64,000 bases of DNA from Dipteris shenzhenensis. Lineage: Eukaryota; Polypodiophyta; Polypodiopsida; Gleicheniales. Each line of letters opens with the position of its first letter. Position 1 is the stretch's first letter. Location of the stretch: assembly GCA_047967505.1 (NCBI GenBank), contig CM106541.1, one strand, 5' to 3'. A program made the translations under genes and the position numbers. Below are positions 35,035-46,083 of the stretch, piece after piece. The notes under the pieces were generated by a model. That model made no database searches. It was given only the letters and a program-made list of their open reading frames with translations, and was not told the origin of the DNA.

Positions 35035-35165
35035 CTCAGAGCGTGTCTAAAACCACGTTTAGACATGCATCTAGCCTGTTTGCAGACACAGACAGCCGTG
35101 TCTATAGATGTGCTGTTATACACAAAAATAGATGCGCTAGTCAGACGCGTCTATAGACGTGCTCC
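35035..35165. promoter_or_regulatory. H1 internal motif cluster upstream of the Transposase_24-type gene
   Basis: Motifs of the type GTGTCTAAAACCACG, GTGTCTATAGATG and CAGACGCGTCTATAGACG lie 80-210 bp before the start at 35,243. They are the same words as in the element's subterminal regions. Confidence 0.75.
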
Positions 35166-35242
35166 GATAGTAATCCTCTCTTCCCTTCCCCTTTCTTCTC
35201 AGCTCATTAGTAATCGTCTTTTTTTCCTTTTTCCAGTTCATC

Positions 35243-36682
35243 ATGTGGCCAGGAAGCACTTCGGGCTCACCTGATCTCCGGGAGTGTATTTTTAGGGAAT
35301 TATATAACCTTTTAGGGCACCCTCCTAGTCTTGCGAAGTTATACGAGTATATGACAGGTACTCTAAACACCCCACAAGAGTCGGCACTACAGACTCCAAA
35401 CCACCCCACACCAGCAGAGTCAGCACAGCCCAATCAGCTACACAGCACGGGCCCATCTCCCATGCCGTCTTATGCCCCTTCCCCCATGCCATCTTATGCC
35501 CCTTCTGCCATGCCATCTTATGCCCCTTCCCCCATGCCGTCTGGAGGTCCTTTCTTGTAGAGCCATCAGCATACTCCTGTGCAGTCGAGACTTGGTTCTC
35601 CAACTACGAGTAGTCCACGTAGTCCCTTGCAGTCTCCAGCTACGAGTGGCTAGTGTACTAGCTTGACACGACACGGTAGCATGCGTAGTAGTAGGGAGAG
35701 CAGTGGGGGATGCATGGCACAATGCTTTGGGAGGGGTGGTGGTGGGGACGATGATGATTCGGATGATTTAGACATGCCTCCGGGTGATGGTACGATATTC
35801 TATGACATCACTCAGACAGGAGGCATCTTGATGGATGCACGGGGGAAGGACATCATGGCCTTGATGCACTCTGATTGCTAACAATTACAGAGATTGCTTT
35901 ATCCACTACAAAGACCAGCCAAAGAGGTTGGCTGATGAGACCCTCGCTGCTGTTTGCTCTAGGTATCCTAACCCCCCCAATCGCCAGTTCACAGATAAAT
36001 GGGCCAAGTCAAAGATTGTTACGATACTTGGCAATAAAAGATCTTTGATTAAGAGGCCGGCACTAGCGGCCAGGCTCGAGGGAGGTCAACCACCAAGGGG
36101 CCCGCCCCACACCGCTCACAAGCGTGAGTGGAAGAAAGCAATGAAGTCAGTGAGGGAGGACCCCAGTCTGCAGCATGTGGAGGCACGAAGGATCCAGATG
36201 GAGCAATATGGAAGCATGCATTTTGGAGCAGGGGGTGTTGATTCATGGGAGGCCCAATTTGTAAGTATCGATCTCAAATTATATTGCTTATAGTTTATTA
36301 GGAGGTTGTTTCTTTGTACTAATCCCTCCGCAAATTGTGTCATCTTGTAGCTTGATATCATGGGCAGATACCCTACTCTTGTCGAGACAGCCTACCACCG
36401 CCACCATCGCAGAGGAGATACATGGAGACACTTTTATCATGATGGGTTGATTACTGAGGAGCAGTATATCCAAGCTACTGGAGCAGCCCCTGAGGTATTT
36501 GAAAGTAATTAAATAATGTCAATATTATAAGTAAAGATTTGATTTTTCATACATTGATATATGTTGTCCCTTGTTTACAGGCCCGTGCACAAGATGACGA
36601 GGAAGAAGACGAGGAAGGAGGCACAAAAGGGAGTGCAGAAGGGAGCGTGGAAGGGAGCGAGGATGTGGAGAACATAGATTAG
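35243..36682 (+). pseudogene. H1 Transposase_24-type gene, broken
   Basis: Exon 1 begins MWPGSTSGSPDLRECIFREL and contains four in-frame repeats of PSYAPSPM type (35,455-35,545). It runs through DGTIFYDITQTGGILMDARG and, after a frameshift near 35,880, SRYPNPPNRQF, REWKKAMKSV and YGSMHFGAGGVDSWEAQF (to 36,258). Exon 2 (36,351-36,495) encodes GRYPTLVETAYHRHH and HYDGLITEEQY-like sequence; exon 3 (36,582-36,682) is an acidic tail ending ENID. TAG stops lie at 35,558 and 35,652. Architecture matches the E1/E2 gene, but the sequence is distinct outside the RYPNPPN and HFGAGG blocks. Confidence 0.82.
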
Positions 36683-36994
36683 TCGTAGAAGTAGTGCTAG
36701 CTACTCTTTTTTGTACTTAAAGCCACTCGCTTGGCTTCATGCCTCTTGTATATACACTCCTCTTATTTTTTGTACTTGAAGCTACATGACATGGCTTAGC
36801 TTCGTGCTATATGTACATACAAGCACTTTTTGAGCTTTTAATTTTATTGCGTTTTGGAGTTGTAATGTTTTATTTGGAATTGTAATTAAAATGAGGTTGG
36901 CTATAAGAATTGAATTACACAATGTGGAAATGGGATTCTTGTAACTATATAGCATACACAACATACACAGCATTCTGTAAATTTTAAAAAAAAT

Positions 36995-37347
36995 ATTATA
37001 AAGCGTGTTTATTAGTGCGTCTATAAACATGTCTATATACGTGTTTGTTTGTTCGAGAAGCGTCTATTTGCATGTCTATAAACGTGTTTATAAAACCATT
37101 TAAAATGCATCTATACATGCGTTTAACGATGCGTCTATCTATTTTTTAAATTTTTAAGCAGAGCATCTATTTACGCATCTAAATGCGTGTCTATACGCAC
37201 GTGTGTCTACTATATAGATGCGTTGTTAGACGTAGGTCTCTAGATGCAAAAATAGATGCGCAAATAGATGCGCTCATAAGTTTTTTATTTAGTTCAGTAA
37301 ACACGGTTGTGTGTGTGTCTGTAGGTGCTTTGTCTTGTTGTGATCTT
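36995..37347. repeat. H1 right subterminal repeats and terminal repeat
   Basis: About a dozen words of the types GCGTCTATTTGCATG, GTCTATAAACGTG and GATGCGTCTATC fill 36,995-37,270. The end GCTTTGTCTTGTTGTG is at 37,332-37,347 and is the inverse of the H2 left end except for one base. No left-end partner survives, so the target duplication cannot be tested. Confidence 0.78.
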
Positions 37348-37427
37348 AATCAAAGCCTAATCATTAACTAGGGGTCTTTTCCCACCTACCACTGTGTTTT
37401 GTTAGTAAGCTTAACACAACTATGACA

Positions 37428-37834
37428 AATCCCAAAAATCCTTCCTAATTGAAAAGTTTACTTTATGAAAATATCATTCGAGAATCAAAAGTTCACTTTT
37501 TGGCACTATCATTTCCACATGATAAATTTCACAATCTGTCTCTATAATGGTGCACTACTAATGCAAAAACTTTGATTTAATCCTACTTTTGTACTTCTTG
37601 TTTTTAACAATCCTTTTTACGTTTAAAAAAAATCATGAGTTAATAATTTAAATCCATGAAAAATCACTTTCAAAATAAATACTTATTAATATAATTTAAT
37701 CCAAAAGAATGCACTTAAAATTTGATGTAGAAAACTATAACACTCTTGAAGTCCACAAAAAATTAAAGGTTAAAATAGACAAGAGGCGTGGAAGACTCTT
37801 TAAATGTGCTCCAAAAATAGTAATAGCTATGCCT
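37428..37834 (+). repeat. ~410-bp dispersed repeat, partner of 9,545-9,957
   Basis: Inverse of the copy at 9.5-9.96 kb, with clear similarity from TCCCAAAAATCC to AAAATAGTAATAGCTATG. It directly abuts the satellite array that begins with CCTAGGACTATG. Confidence 0.85.
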
Positions 37835-39033
37835 AGGACTATGTTTTTTTATGGTGGTGCATAGGTGTATAATGCATGATCGACCATGCAAATCATATCG
37901 TATGGACACAATACTTTGTGCTTGTCTTAACCTAGTTGGTATTTATATTCTTGCAAAGTGGCACACCCATCCGATAAGTACTTGTTGGAATAACACACCT
38001 AGGACCATGTTTTTATATGGTTGTGCATTACACTAAGGCAAAATTGATGTTTAATTCTTGATCGACCATACAAAGCATATCCGATGGGCATAATATTTTG
38101 CACACATCTCAACCTAGGTTGTATTGAGTTACATGCAATATGGCCCGCCCATCCGATAAGTACTTGTTGCAATAATACACCTAGGATAGTCTTTTTTTAT
38201 GCTTGTGCATGACACTACTAAGGCAAAAACGGAGTTTAATGCTTGGTTGACCATGCAAATCATATCTGATGGACACAATACTTTTTACAAGACTCTATTT
38301 ATGTGGTATTGACCTGCATGCAAAGTGGAATGCCCATCCCATAAGTACTTGTTCGAATAACACACCTGGGAGCGCGTTTTTTGACGGTGGTGCATAACAC
38401 TAGGAGGAAAACTATGTATAATGTGCGATAGACCATGCAAATCATATCCAATGGACACAATACTTTGTACACATCTCAACCTAGATGGTATTGACTTGGT
38501 TGTAAAGTGGCGCACCCATCCGATAAGTACTTGTTCGGATAACACACCTAGGAGCGTGTTTTTTACAGATGTGCATCATAGTGAGGCAAAAGCGCTGTTT
38601 AATGCAAGAATCAACCATGAAAAGAATATCAAATGGGCACAATGGTATTTATTTGTATGCAAAGTGTCGCACCCACCCCATAAGTACTTGTTCAGATAAC
38701 ACACGTGGGAGCGCATTTTTTTACGATTGTGCATAACACTAGGGAAAAAATAGTATATAATGCATGATCAAGCATGCAAAGCATATCTAATGGGCACAAT
38801 ACTTTGCATGCACATCAACCTAGGTGGTATTGAGTTGCATGCAATGTGGCACACCAATCTGATAAGTACTTGTTGGAATAACACACCTAGGACATTGTTT
38901 TTTGATGCTTGTGCATGACACTAAGGCTAAAGCAGAGTTTAATGCTTGGTCGACAATGCATATCATATCCGATGGCCTCAATACTTTTCACAAGTCTCTA
39001 TCCAGGTGATATTGATGTGCATGCAAAGTGGCA
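37834..39033 (+). repeat. Satellite array, ~183-bp monomer, about 6.5 copies
   Basis: The word CCTAGGACCATGTTTTTAT or a variant recurs at about 37,834, 37,999, 38,182, 38,365, 38,547, 38,704 and 38,887. Most spacings are 182-183 and two are shorter (165, 157). Each monomer also carries ATGCATGATCGACCATGCAA, ATCCGATGGACACAATACTTT and CCCATCCGATAAGTACTTGT. Monomers differ at many sites, so this is an old array. The gypsy element is inserted after GCAAAGTGGCA, and the array resumes at 50,483. Confidence 0.92.
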
Positions 39034-39390
39034 TGCTATTACGTCAACTATAATACCGTGTGACCATGGTATAAGGCAGGAAGCCAGAGGGCTTGGCAAC
39101 ACTTGCATTAATAGGGCCTAAAGGGCTTGGATCTAGGGTCATGCCTAGGTCTAGGCATTATGAGGTGGTGCATAAGGAGACCTAGAGAGGGCTATAAAGA
39201 GAGGAGTCCCTTGTGGGACATGTGGCACCAAAGCTAGAGGCCAAGTGGCAAGTGCTGAGCAAGGGGGAGGATTCTAGAAGGAGAGCTCCACATGGAAAGT
39301 GGATGAGGAAAGGAACTAAGAGGAGCTCACAAAATCAGTGGTTGGGAGGTAATCGCAAAGGAAGCCCTCTATGTTTGAGGAGATGTGTCA
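39034..39390 (+). repeat. Left LTR
   Basis: It starts TGCTATTACGTCAAC and ends GAGGAGATGTGTCA, about 357 bp. The body matches 45,243-45,580, including GACCATGGTATAAGGC and GGGAGGATTCT. The two LTRs differ at a number of positions, which indicates an old insertion. The right copy begins TGTTATGTCAAC, three bases shorter at the start. Confidence 0.88.
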
Positions 39391-39403
39391 TTGCTATCAG
39401 AGC
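39391..39403 (+). other. Primer-binding site
   Basis: TTGCTATCAGAGC directly after the LTR is one or two changes from TGGTATCAGAGC, the site complementary to initiator methionine tRNA used by many plant gypsy and copia elements. Confidence 0.8.
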
Positions 39404-40469
39404 CATCACAAAAAGAAAAGAGAGCTCTCACAATCGGAGATGCAAAATTTGTACATGCAGACGCATAGTTTGTATGAGCTTGGCCTTCTTGGGGGTAGAG
39501 ACTGCCAAGAATTTTTACGCCTTCTTGTAGCACCATCTACAATGATGCCCGTCACTATTTAAGACTCGCCCGTCCCATCCATTTACAGCTCAATCTATGT
39601 AGAGGTTCATTTGACTTCAGAATATCTGCAATCATTGTGCTCTCAAAGCCGTGCTCCTCCAAATGCTCAGGCTGACTTAGGCATTCCCGAGACCCGAGTC
39701 CATCATCTCGAACTGTTGATGTGCTATTTCAGAAGCTGCCTTCATTTTTCCTCAAAGATCTTCATTACTCACGGCTAAAGCTTCTCGGGAGTCTCTTTAA
39801 TCTTGTAGTGTTGTACGTGCGGCCATGCAATGCTTGAATAAAAGCAAATGGAGATCTGGGTTCCAACTTCCAAGGTCCAGAGGCTGTGCTCGAAGCCCTT
39901 AGTAAATCTCGCCTTCCAAGTTTGCATGGCACTAGAGTTCAGACAACTTTATTGGGTGGCCGCATGCTTCGTGAAGCCCAAGGGAGTTATTTCATACATG
40001 CACAGTGAAGTATCGCTGCGTGGAGATGGCAACATTGCACAGATTCACAAAAAATGAGCACAATGAGCAGAAAGGACATCATGACTTTCTATGTCACCAT
40101 AAGGACCTTTGACCCTTAAGAAAAAGCCATGTCATTCTTTATTTTTTACCCTTCTCTACATCCTCTCTACATTTTAAGCCTTTTCTTCTTTCCAAGGTCT
40201 CAAGGTATCCTAATCCTTTTTAGCCTCACCAAATTGAAAGAAGAAGAAGGTGTTGAGGAGTTCAAGGTTCTACATCGAGGGAAACGGAAGAAGCGGTATC
40301 AAAAGATTGTGAATTGAAAGAAAGTGAGAAGGCACGAATCAAAGAAAGTGAGATAACTTTCAAGATGAATCCAACGCCTCGAACAAATACCAGGGAAGTG
40401 GGCATCACATTTTTCTCTCTGACATAAAATGTTTTGCTTTATAATTTCTGGAAAATATACGTCTTTATA
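39404..40469 (+). other. ~1.07-kb leader with coding-like sequence of unknown origin
   Basis: No gag or pol motif is present. One frame, from about 39,371 to 40,057, reads with only five internal stops and a balanced amino acid mix, for example TRVHHLELLMCYF, MEIWVPTSKVQRL and LYWVAACFVKPKGVISYM. I do not recognise a family. It could be a captured fragment of a host gene, or chance in non-coding leader DNA. Confidence 0.4.
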
Positions 40470-41640
40470 ATGACCACTCCAAAAAGGGATGGTATGATTA
40501 GGGAAGCCGAGGAAAGGGCTAGAAAGGGAAAAGCATTAGTCAGAGAGGAAACACATGAGGAGGTACAAACTGAAAATCAAGAGGATAATGTGGAAATGGA
40601 GGACATAGACTATGGTGATTATGGAATTCCATATACAGAATTCCATAAACTTGAAACTCGAATGCAAAATATAGAAACACAGCTAGGAGTTATCAATGAA
40701 ACACTAAAAACCCTAGCTGAAGCTATAACTAAGATAGCCGATTCTCAATCGTTATCTATTACTCAAAAATCACCGATTCCTCCTAATCAAGTTGAGAGGT
40801 CTACCTCCCAACTTAGAGAAACCTCGAACATCCTTAAGGACTTAAAACCGCCAATTTTCAATGGGGAAGAAAAGGAGTGTAATGAAGATGCGATTAATAC
40901 ATTCTTGCAAAAATGGCAAGACTTCCACTGACTCAGGAATACACCTCCTGAAAATCAAGTCATGGAAGCAAGTCTTTCCCTTGGGAATAAAGCCTATAAA
41001 TGGTGGATGAGCCTCAAGGAGAGTGATAGAATTCCTAGGTATTGGACTGAGTTTGAACAAGCCTTCCTAAAAGAGTTTTTACCGAAAAATGAATTAGAAA
41101 GAGCATGGGAGGCTTAAGACAATTGCACTATGGGTAAAAACACTCTAGTCTAGTACATAGCGAACTATAGGGAGGCAGTCCTTAAGCTGAACGGAATTGA
41201 TGAATTCCAAAAGATAAGGGGTGTTGTGAGAGGTCTCAAAGACACTTATAAGGTTGAGGTGAAAAGAAATTCTCCAAAAACCTTCGAAGAAGCTATTAAG
41301 TATGCCCAAATATATGATGATACGATGGGGAAATTCAAAGTTGGAACTTCAGAGCAAACAAGTTATGTTCCAAAGTTCAATAAATTTCCCAATTTGAAAA
41401 GGAAGGGGCACTTTAAGAAGGAGGTTAATCATGTACCACCTAAGAAACCTCAAACACAAAATCATCCTCTCTTGAAGAAAGAGGATTATGAAAGGGCCAG
41501 GCAAGAAAATCTTTGCTTCAAATGTTTGGGCAAAGACCATGCTGCTTGGAACTGCTGCCCTAAAAATAAACCAGCAGGAGCTAAAGTCCCAAATAGACCT
41601 CCACAACATGCAGTGCAAGTGTTGCCGCTTAATGCTACTG
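40470..41640 (+). pseudogene. gag: capsid and CCHC zinc knuckle, with stops
   Basis: The likely start is MTTPKRDGMIREAEERA at 40,470. The capsid region has LKDLKPPIFNGE, YKWWMSL, WTEFEQAFLKEFLP and EAIKYAQIYDD. The zinc knuckle CFKCLGKDHAAWNC (~41,517) is intact, with C-x2-C-x4-H-x4-C spacing. Premature stops are TGA at 40,929, TAA near 41,115 and TAG near 41,152. All fall in one continuing frame, so decay is by substitution. Gag would form the virus-like particle of the retrotransposon. Confidence 0.88.
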
Positions 41641-41699
41641 AAAAGTACACTGAGGTAGAGGTCTATCATGAGGATAGCACCCACATGTGCTGTCTATCA

Positions 41700-42180
41700 T
41701 CGGCAATGTGGCAGCCCACCTTTGGTCCTCATGATTTAATGAGGATTCATGGAAAAATTAAGGGGCAAAGAGTAAGAGTGATGGTCGATGATAGTGCAAC
41801 ACATAATTTCTTAAACTACTCGTTAGTTAAGAAATTAAAATTGCCTGAGAGTCCCAATGCCCATAAATATGTGGTTTCTTTAAGGGCAATGATAAAAAAG
41901 TTTGGGACACCATGATATATGGTGTAGAGGTGGATATTCAAGGCTATCAAGATGCCTTGGATTTCCAATTAATCATGCATCTTGTCCGAACAGATGTAGT
42001 GCTTGGTCGAGAATGGCTATATAGTCTTGGGCATAGCTTACAGAGGAGTTATCTTAATAACTCCATTATGTTTGAAAAAGAGGGTAGAATCTTCCAAATT
42101 CAAGGAGAACATGATGTGCCTAACTCTCCTCTCCTCTTATTTGTTCAATGGAATTGGAATGACTATTACACCAAGAAGAA
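41700..42180 (+). pseudogene. Aspartic protease region
   Basis: GQRVRVMVDDSATHNFL stands where retropepsins have an Asp-Ser-Gly-Ala-Thr-His-Asn-Phe motif: the Ser-Gly pair is Asp-Ser here. The active-site glycine is therefore lost and the enzyme is likely inactive. A frameshift near 41,912 separates this from VRTDVVLGREWLYSLG, the usual second half with a Leu-Gly-x-x-Trp-Leu-like block. Confidence 0.8.
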
Positions 42181-42222
42181 TGCGAGGTATATCTTTGTGA
42201 ACTTACTTTTATTGGTGATTTT

Positions 42223-43700
42223 ATGTCTTCTGCATCGAAAAGAAGTAATGTTGTTTTTGATAATGTTAAAAAGTATAAATCTTCTTTCAATGATTTAATG
42301 TTTGAATTTAAATATGTTTTTTCGTGTGATTTACTTGATGGTTTACCTCCTGAGAGAGAAGTAGATCATAAAATAGATTTAATTTTTGGATCTACCCCTG
42401 TTTGTAAACCCCTGTATAGGCTTAGTCAAACAAAGGAACATGAGGTTGAAAGACAGTTAATAGAATATCTTAGGAAGGGCCAAATCCAAACAAGTAGCTC
42501 ACCTTAGTCTGCACCAGTTTTACTGGTAAAGAAAAAGGATGGTACTATGCGTTTATGCATAGATTACCAAGCACTAAATAAAATCACCATACGTTTATGC
42601 ATAGATTACCAAGCACTAAATAAAATCACCATGAAAAATAAGTATCCTATGCCTCGCATTGATGAGCTCTTTGATCAATTGCAAGGGGCAAAATACTTTA
42701 CTAAAATTGATTTAAGATCAGGATATCACCAAGTACGAATTAGGGAAGAGGATGTCCCTAAGACATCGTTTCATACTAGGTATGGGCATTATCAATTTAA
42801 AGTAATGCCATTTGGATTAACAAATGCTCCAACAACTTTCATGACACTTATGAATAGTGTCTTAAGGCCATATCTAGGGAAATTTGCTATAGTATTTATA
42901 GACGATATCCTTATTTATAGTAAAACCAGTCAAAAGCATTTGGAACATTTGCGAAAAGTGTTCTAGCTACTTAGGGATAATTTACTCTTTGCTAAAGAAT
43001 CCAAATGTGAATTCTTTGCAAAAGAAGTGAAATACTTGGGACATATAATATCCCAAGAAGGGGTACATATGGATCCTGACAAAGTAAGGGCCATATTGGA
43101 ATGGCCACATCCTACAAATCTAGAAGAATTACAAATATTCTTAGGTTTGTCAGGATTCTATAGGAGATTCATCCAAGATTACACTAGGATTGCTGTTCCG
43201 ATGATGGACCAACTTAAGGGGAAGGGAAGCACCTTCATATGGGATGAACCTCAAAAGAGAAGTTATGAAAAATTAAAGGTAGCTATAGCAACAGCTCCTG
43301 TCTTAAAAGTAGTGGATCCCAATGAACCATTCGTGGTTGAGACAGATGCTAGTGATTTTGCTATTGGAGTGGTACTTATACAAAAAGGTCGACCAGTGGC
43401 TTTTGAAAGCAAAAAGTTAGATCGTGCCCAACGGAATTACTCGGCATATGAGAAGGAACTATATGCTATAGTCTATGCTTTAAGGCACTATTTATATGGT
43501 GCAAAATTTGAGATCATCTTTGATCAGGAGAGCATTAATTAGATTTGTAATCAGCCAAAGCTTAAAGGTAGAAAAGCTAGATGGGCTGAGTTAATGCAAG
43601 AGTTTGATATACAATTGACATATAGGAAAGGGAAGTTCAATGTGGTAGCAGACTCTCTTAGCCGAATGCCAATTGTTAATGAATTGAGTTTTACTCAATT
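42223..43700 (+). pseudogene. Reverse transcriptase and RNase H
   Basis: The order is [85 protein letters not shown] and the catalytic FIDDILIYS. RNase H follows with ETDASDFAIGVVL, YSAYEKELYAIVYAL and ADSLSR. TAG stops lie near 42,505, 42,964 and 43,540, all in the same frame as the flanking sequence. A 42-bp in-frame tandem duplication, 42,550-42,633, doubles the block [14 protein letters not shown]. Copies DNA from RNA in the retrotransposon cycle. Confidence 0.92.
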
Positions 43701-43735
43701 TCAGAATGATTTCCTAGGGTCCTTAAAGGGGAAAT

Positions 43736-45232
43736 GTGAGTTTGATCCTCACTTCTCTGAAATATGGAAAGCAATTAAAAAATAGGGATCCAACTAATCG
43801 AGAGGCTTTCACTGAGGAGTCACATGGAAATGGCGACACAACACATGTAGGTGATAAAGGACTCAAGTGGAAAAAATATACTATTGAAGATGGCTACCTG
43901 CTCTACAAGGGTAGAGTATGTGTCCCGGATGATATTGACATTAGGCAACAAATCCTTTTTGAATGTCATGATAGTCCGAGTGCTAAACACCCGAGAATTT
44001 AGAAGACATATGTGCTTCTGAAAAGACAATTCTTTTGGCCTGGAATAGGTAAGGACCTCCAAGATTATGTATTGAAGTACCAAAAATGCAAGGTCAACAA
44101 GGCTGAATGCCTTAAGGTAGGAGGTCTCCTACACACATTGGAGATTCCATCTGGTAAATGGGAAAGCATCTCCATGGACTTCATTGTGGTGTTACCTAGG
44201 ACACAGAGGGGGCACAACTCTGTGTGGGTAATTGTGGATCGGTTGACCAAGATGGCTCATTTTATTCCTATCAATGAAGATGTTAAAACTCCAGAAGTAG
44301 CTAGGCTATTTATGGAGCATATCTATAGATTGTATGGGCTACCAACTGGTATTGTTAGTGACTGGGATAGCAAACTTAATAGCCATTTTTGGAGGGCTGT
44401 GTTCAAGAGGTTAGAAACCTCATTGAATATGAGCACCACGGATCATCCACAGAGTGATGGTCAAACTGAAAGGGTCAATCAGATCATTGAGGATATGCTT
44501 CGAGCATATGTAAGTAAACGACAAACTAATTGGGAACAGTATTTACCCATATTAGAATTTGCATATAACAGTGCCAAACATTTAGCTATAGGTTTCAGTC
44601 CATTCATGATGATGTATGGATTTCAACCAAGAGCCCCAATGATAGTGGGACTCAAAAAAGAGAAGGTTTAAGTGGCCAAAGACTTTCTTGAGGATATGAA
44701 TAAAAGGCTTAAGTTAGCTAAAGATAACATAAGAAGAGCTCAAGATAGAGCACAAAGTTATGCAAACCCCCACCATAGAAAGTTGGAGTTTGAAGTAAAT
44801 GAGAAAGTCTACCTTAAGGTACCTGAATCTTCATAATCTCTAAAGACAGGTAAATGTCCAAAGTTGTCTCCTAGGGATTGTGGACCATTCACAATACTTA
44901 AGAGGATCAGAGAACTTGCTTACAAATTAGCCTTACCTGAGGAATGTAAGTACATCCAGTTTTTCATGTTAGTAGACTAAAAAGAAAATTAGGAGATGAT
45001 GATAATCTCATTGGAAATGAAGTCCTAGTTGAACTCATTGAACCTGCATCTTTACCACATGAACCAGAAAGAATTTTAGATACACAAGAAAAAAGAACAC
45101 GACATACTATATGGAAAGAATGCCTGGTTAAGTGGAAAGATAGATCTAAAGAGAGTTCAACATGGGAAAGGGTAAGCAGTCTCCAGAGGAGGCTTCCCAA
45201 TTTTGTTTTCGAGGATGTAAACATTTCTTAAG
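43736..45232 (+). pseudogene. Integrase with C-terminal chromodomain
   Basis: The zinc module shows HDSPSAKH and then YQKC where C-x2-C is expected, so one Cys ligand is lost. The catalytic triad residues are present: Asp in SMDFIVVLP, Asp in VSDWDSKLNSHFW, Glu in DGQTERVNQ. A GPFTILKRI block (~44,880) precedes a chromodomain-like end, RILDTQEKRTRHTIW then CLVKWKDRSKESSTWERV (~45,070-45,175). Stops occur near 43,784, 44,000, 44,669 and 44,834, with a frameshift near 44,950. Chromodomains steer integration toward particular chromatin marks. Confidence 0.9.
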
Positions 45233-45242
45233 GGGAAGGGAA
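45229..45242 (+). other. Polypurine tract
   Basis: TAAGGGGAAGGGAA lies immediately before the right LTR and is the usual site of plus-strand DNA priming. Confidence 0.85.
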
Positions 45243-45580
45243 TGTTATGTCAACTATAATACCATGTGACCATGGTATAAGGCGGGAAGCCAGAAGGCTT
45301 GGCAGCACTTGCATTAATAGGGCTAAAAGGGCTTGGATCTAGGATCGCACCTAGGTCTAGGCCTTTATGAGGTGGTGCATAAGGAGTCCTAGAGAGGGAT
45401 ATAAAGAGAGGAGTCCCTTGTGCGACATGTGGCACCAAAGCTAGAGGCCAAGGGGCAAGTGCTGAGCAAGGGGGAGGATTCTGGAAGGAGAGCTCCACAT
45501 GGAAAGTGGATTAGGAAAGAAACTAAGAGGAGCTCACAGAATCCGTGGTTGGGAGGTAATCACAGAGGAAGCCCTCTATC
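45243..45580 (+). repeat. Right LTR, truncated by H2
   Basis: It matches the left LTR from TGTTATGTCAAC to GAAGCCCTCTAT, then switches to the H2 end. The missing piece corresponds to GTTTGAGGAGATGTGTCA of the left LTR and is not found on the far side of H2, because H2 is itself truncated there. Confidence 0.88.
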
Positions 45581-45599
45581 ACAACAACACAAAGCAACT

Positions 45600-45880
45600 A
45601 TAGACGCGCTTGATAGACACGCAAAATAGAGGGCACATTTATAGGCATTGCTTGAATAGAGAAATTATGGGTGCGTCTTTAATAGCTCATCTATTTGCAC
45701 ATGTATTAACACGTCTATTAGCATGTCTACATTGAGAAAATACAGGCCCGTCTAACATTGTGTTTATCAGTGCATCTACACTGAGAAAATACGGGCCCGT
45801 GTCTAACATTGCGTTTATCAGCGCATCTATTTGCGTGTGTATTAGCACGTCTATTTTCACATCTACACTGAGAATTAGAT
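45600..45880. repeat. H2 left subterminal repeats
   Basis: Words such as TATAGACGCGCTTGATAGAC, GTGCGTCTTTAATAGC and GCGCATCTATTTGCGTG repeat, as does ATCTACACTGAGAA-like sequence. A ~56-bp direct duplication, CTGAGAAAATACGGGCCCG type, occurs at about 45,733 and 45,780. Confidence 0.8.
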
Positions 45881-46083
45881 GCATATTTAGATGCTAAACA
45901 GAGAATACAGAAATTGAGATTTTGGTGTACATCACTGCTTTCCAAACATTGCCCATGATTACCAAAGCACATAATTTTAACAAAAACATCAATGCTTTTT
46001 TGCAAGCACATATACAAGAATTAAGTGAGGTGAGGAGAATGAGACATTATGTAAAATAGTTTTGCCAATATCAATGATGGGCT

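Larger units (their letters stand above)
12412..37347. mobile_element. H1: CACAA-ended CACTA-superfamily element, truncated and carrying nested insertions
   Basis: H1 is the outermost layer. Its minus-strand tnp2 gene occupies 34,398-33,383 and, beyond the E1 insertion, 12,631-12,412. Its plus-strand Transposase_24-type gene is at 35,243-36,682. Its right end at about 37,347 is GCTTTGTCTTGTTGTG, the inverse of the CACAACAACACAAAGC end of the sister element H2 at 45,581. The left part, including the DUF4218 and DUF4216 portions of tnp2, is missing and replaced by a copia fragment. Subterminal motifs of the type GTCTATAGAC lie at 36,995-37,270. Without E1 it would be about 4.2 kb. Not autonomous. 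Confidence 0.85.
39034..45580 (+). mobile_element. Ty3/gypsy chromovirus, degenerate, right LTR cut by H2
   Basis: It has LTRs 39,034-39,390 and 45,243-45,580, a primer-binding site, gag, protease, reverse transcriptase, RNase H, integrase and a chromodomain in that order, and a polypurine tract. The integrase precedes a chromodomain-like end, placing it among the chromoviruses. Many stops interrupt the frames. The right LTR lacks its last ~20 bases because element H2 begins at CACAACAACAC there. It sits inside the satellite array. Confidence 0.93.
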
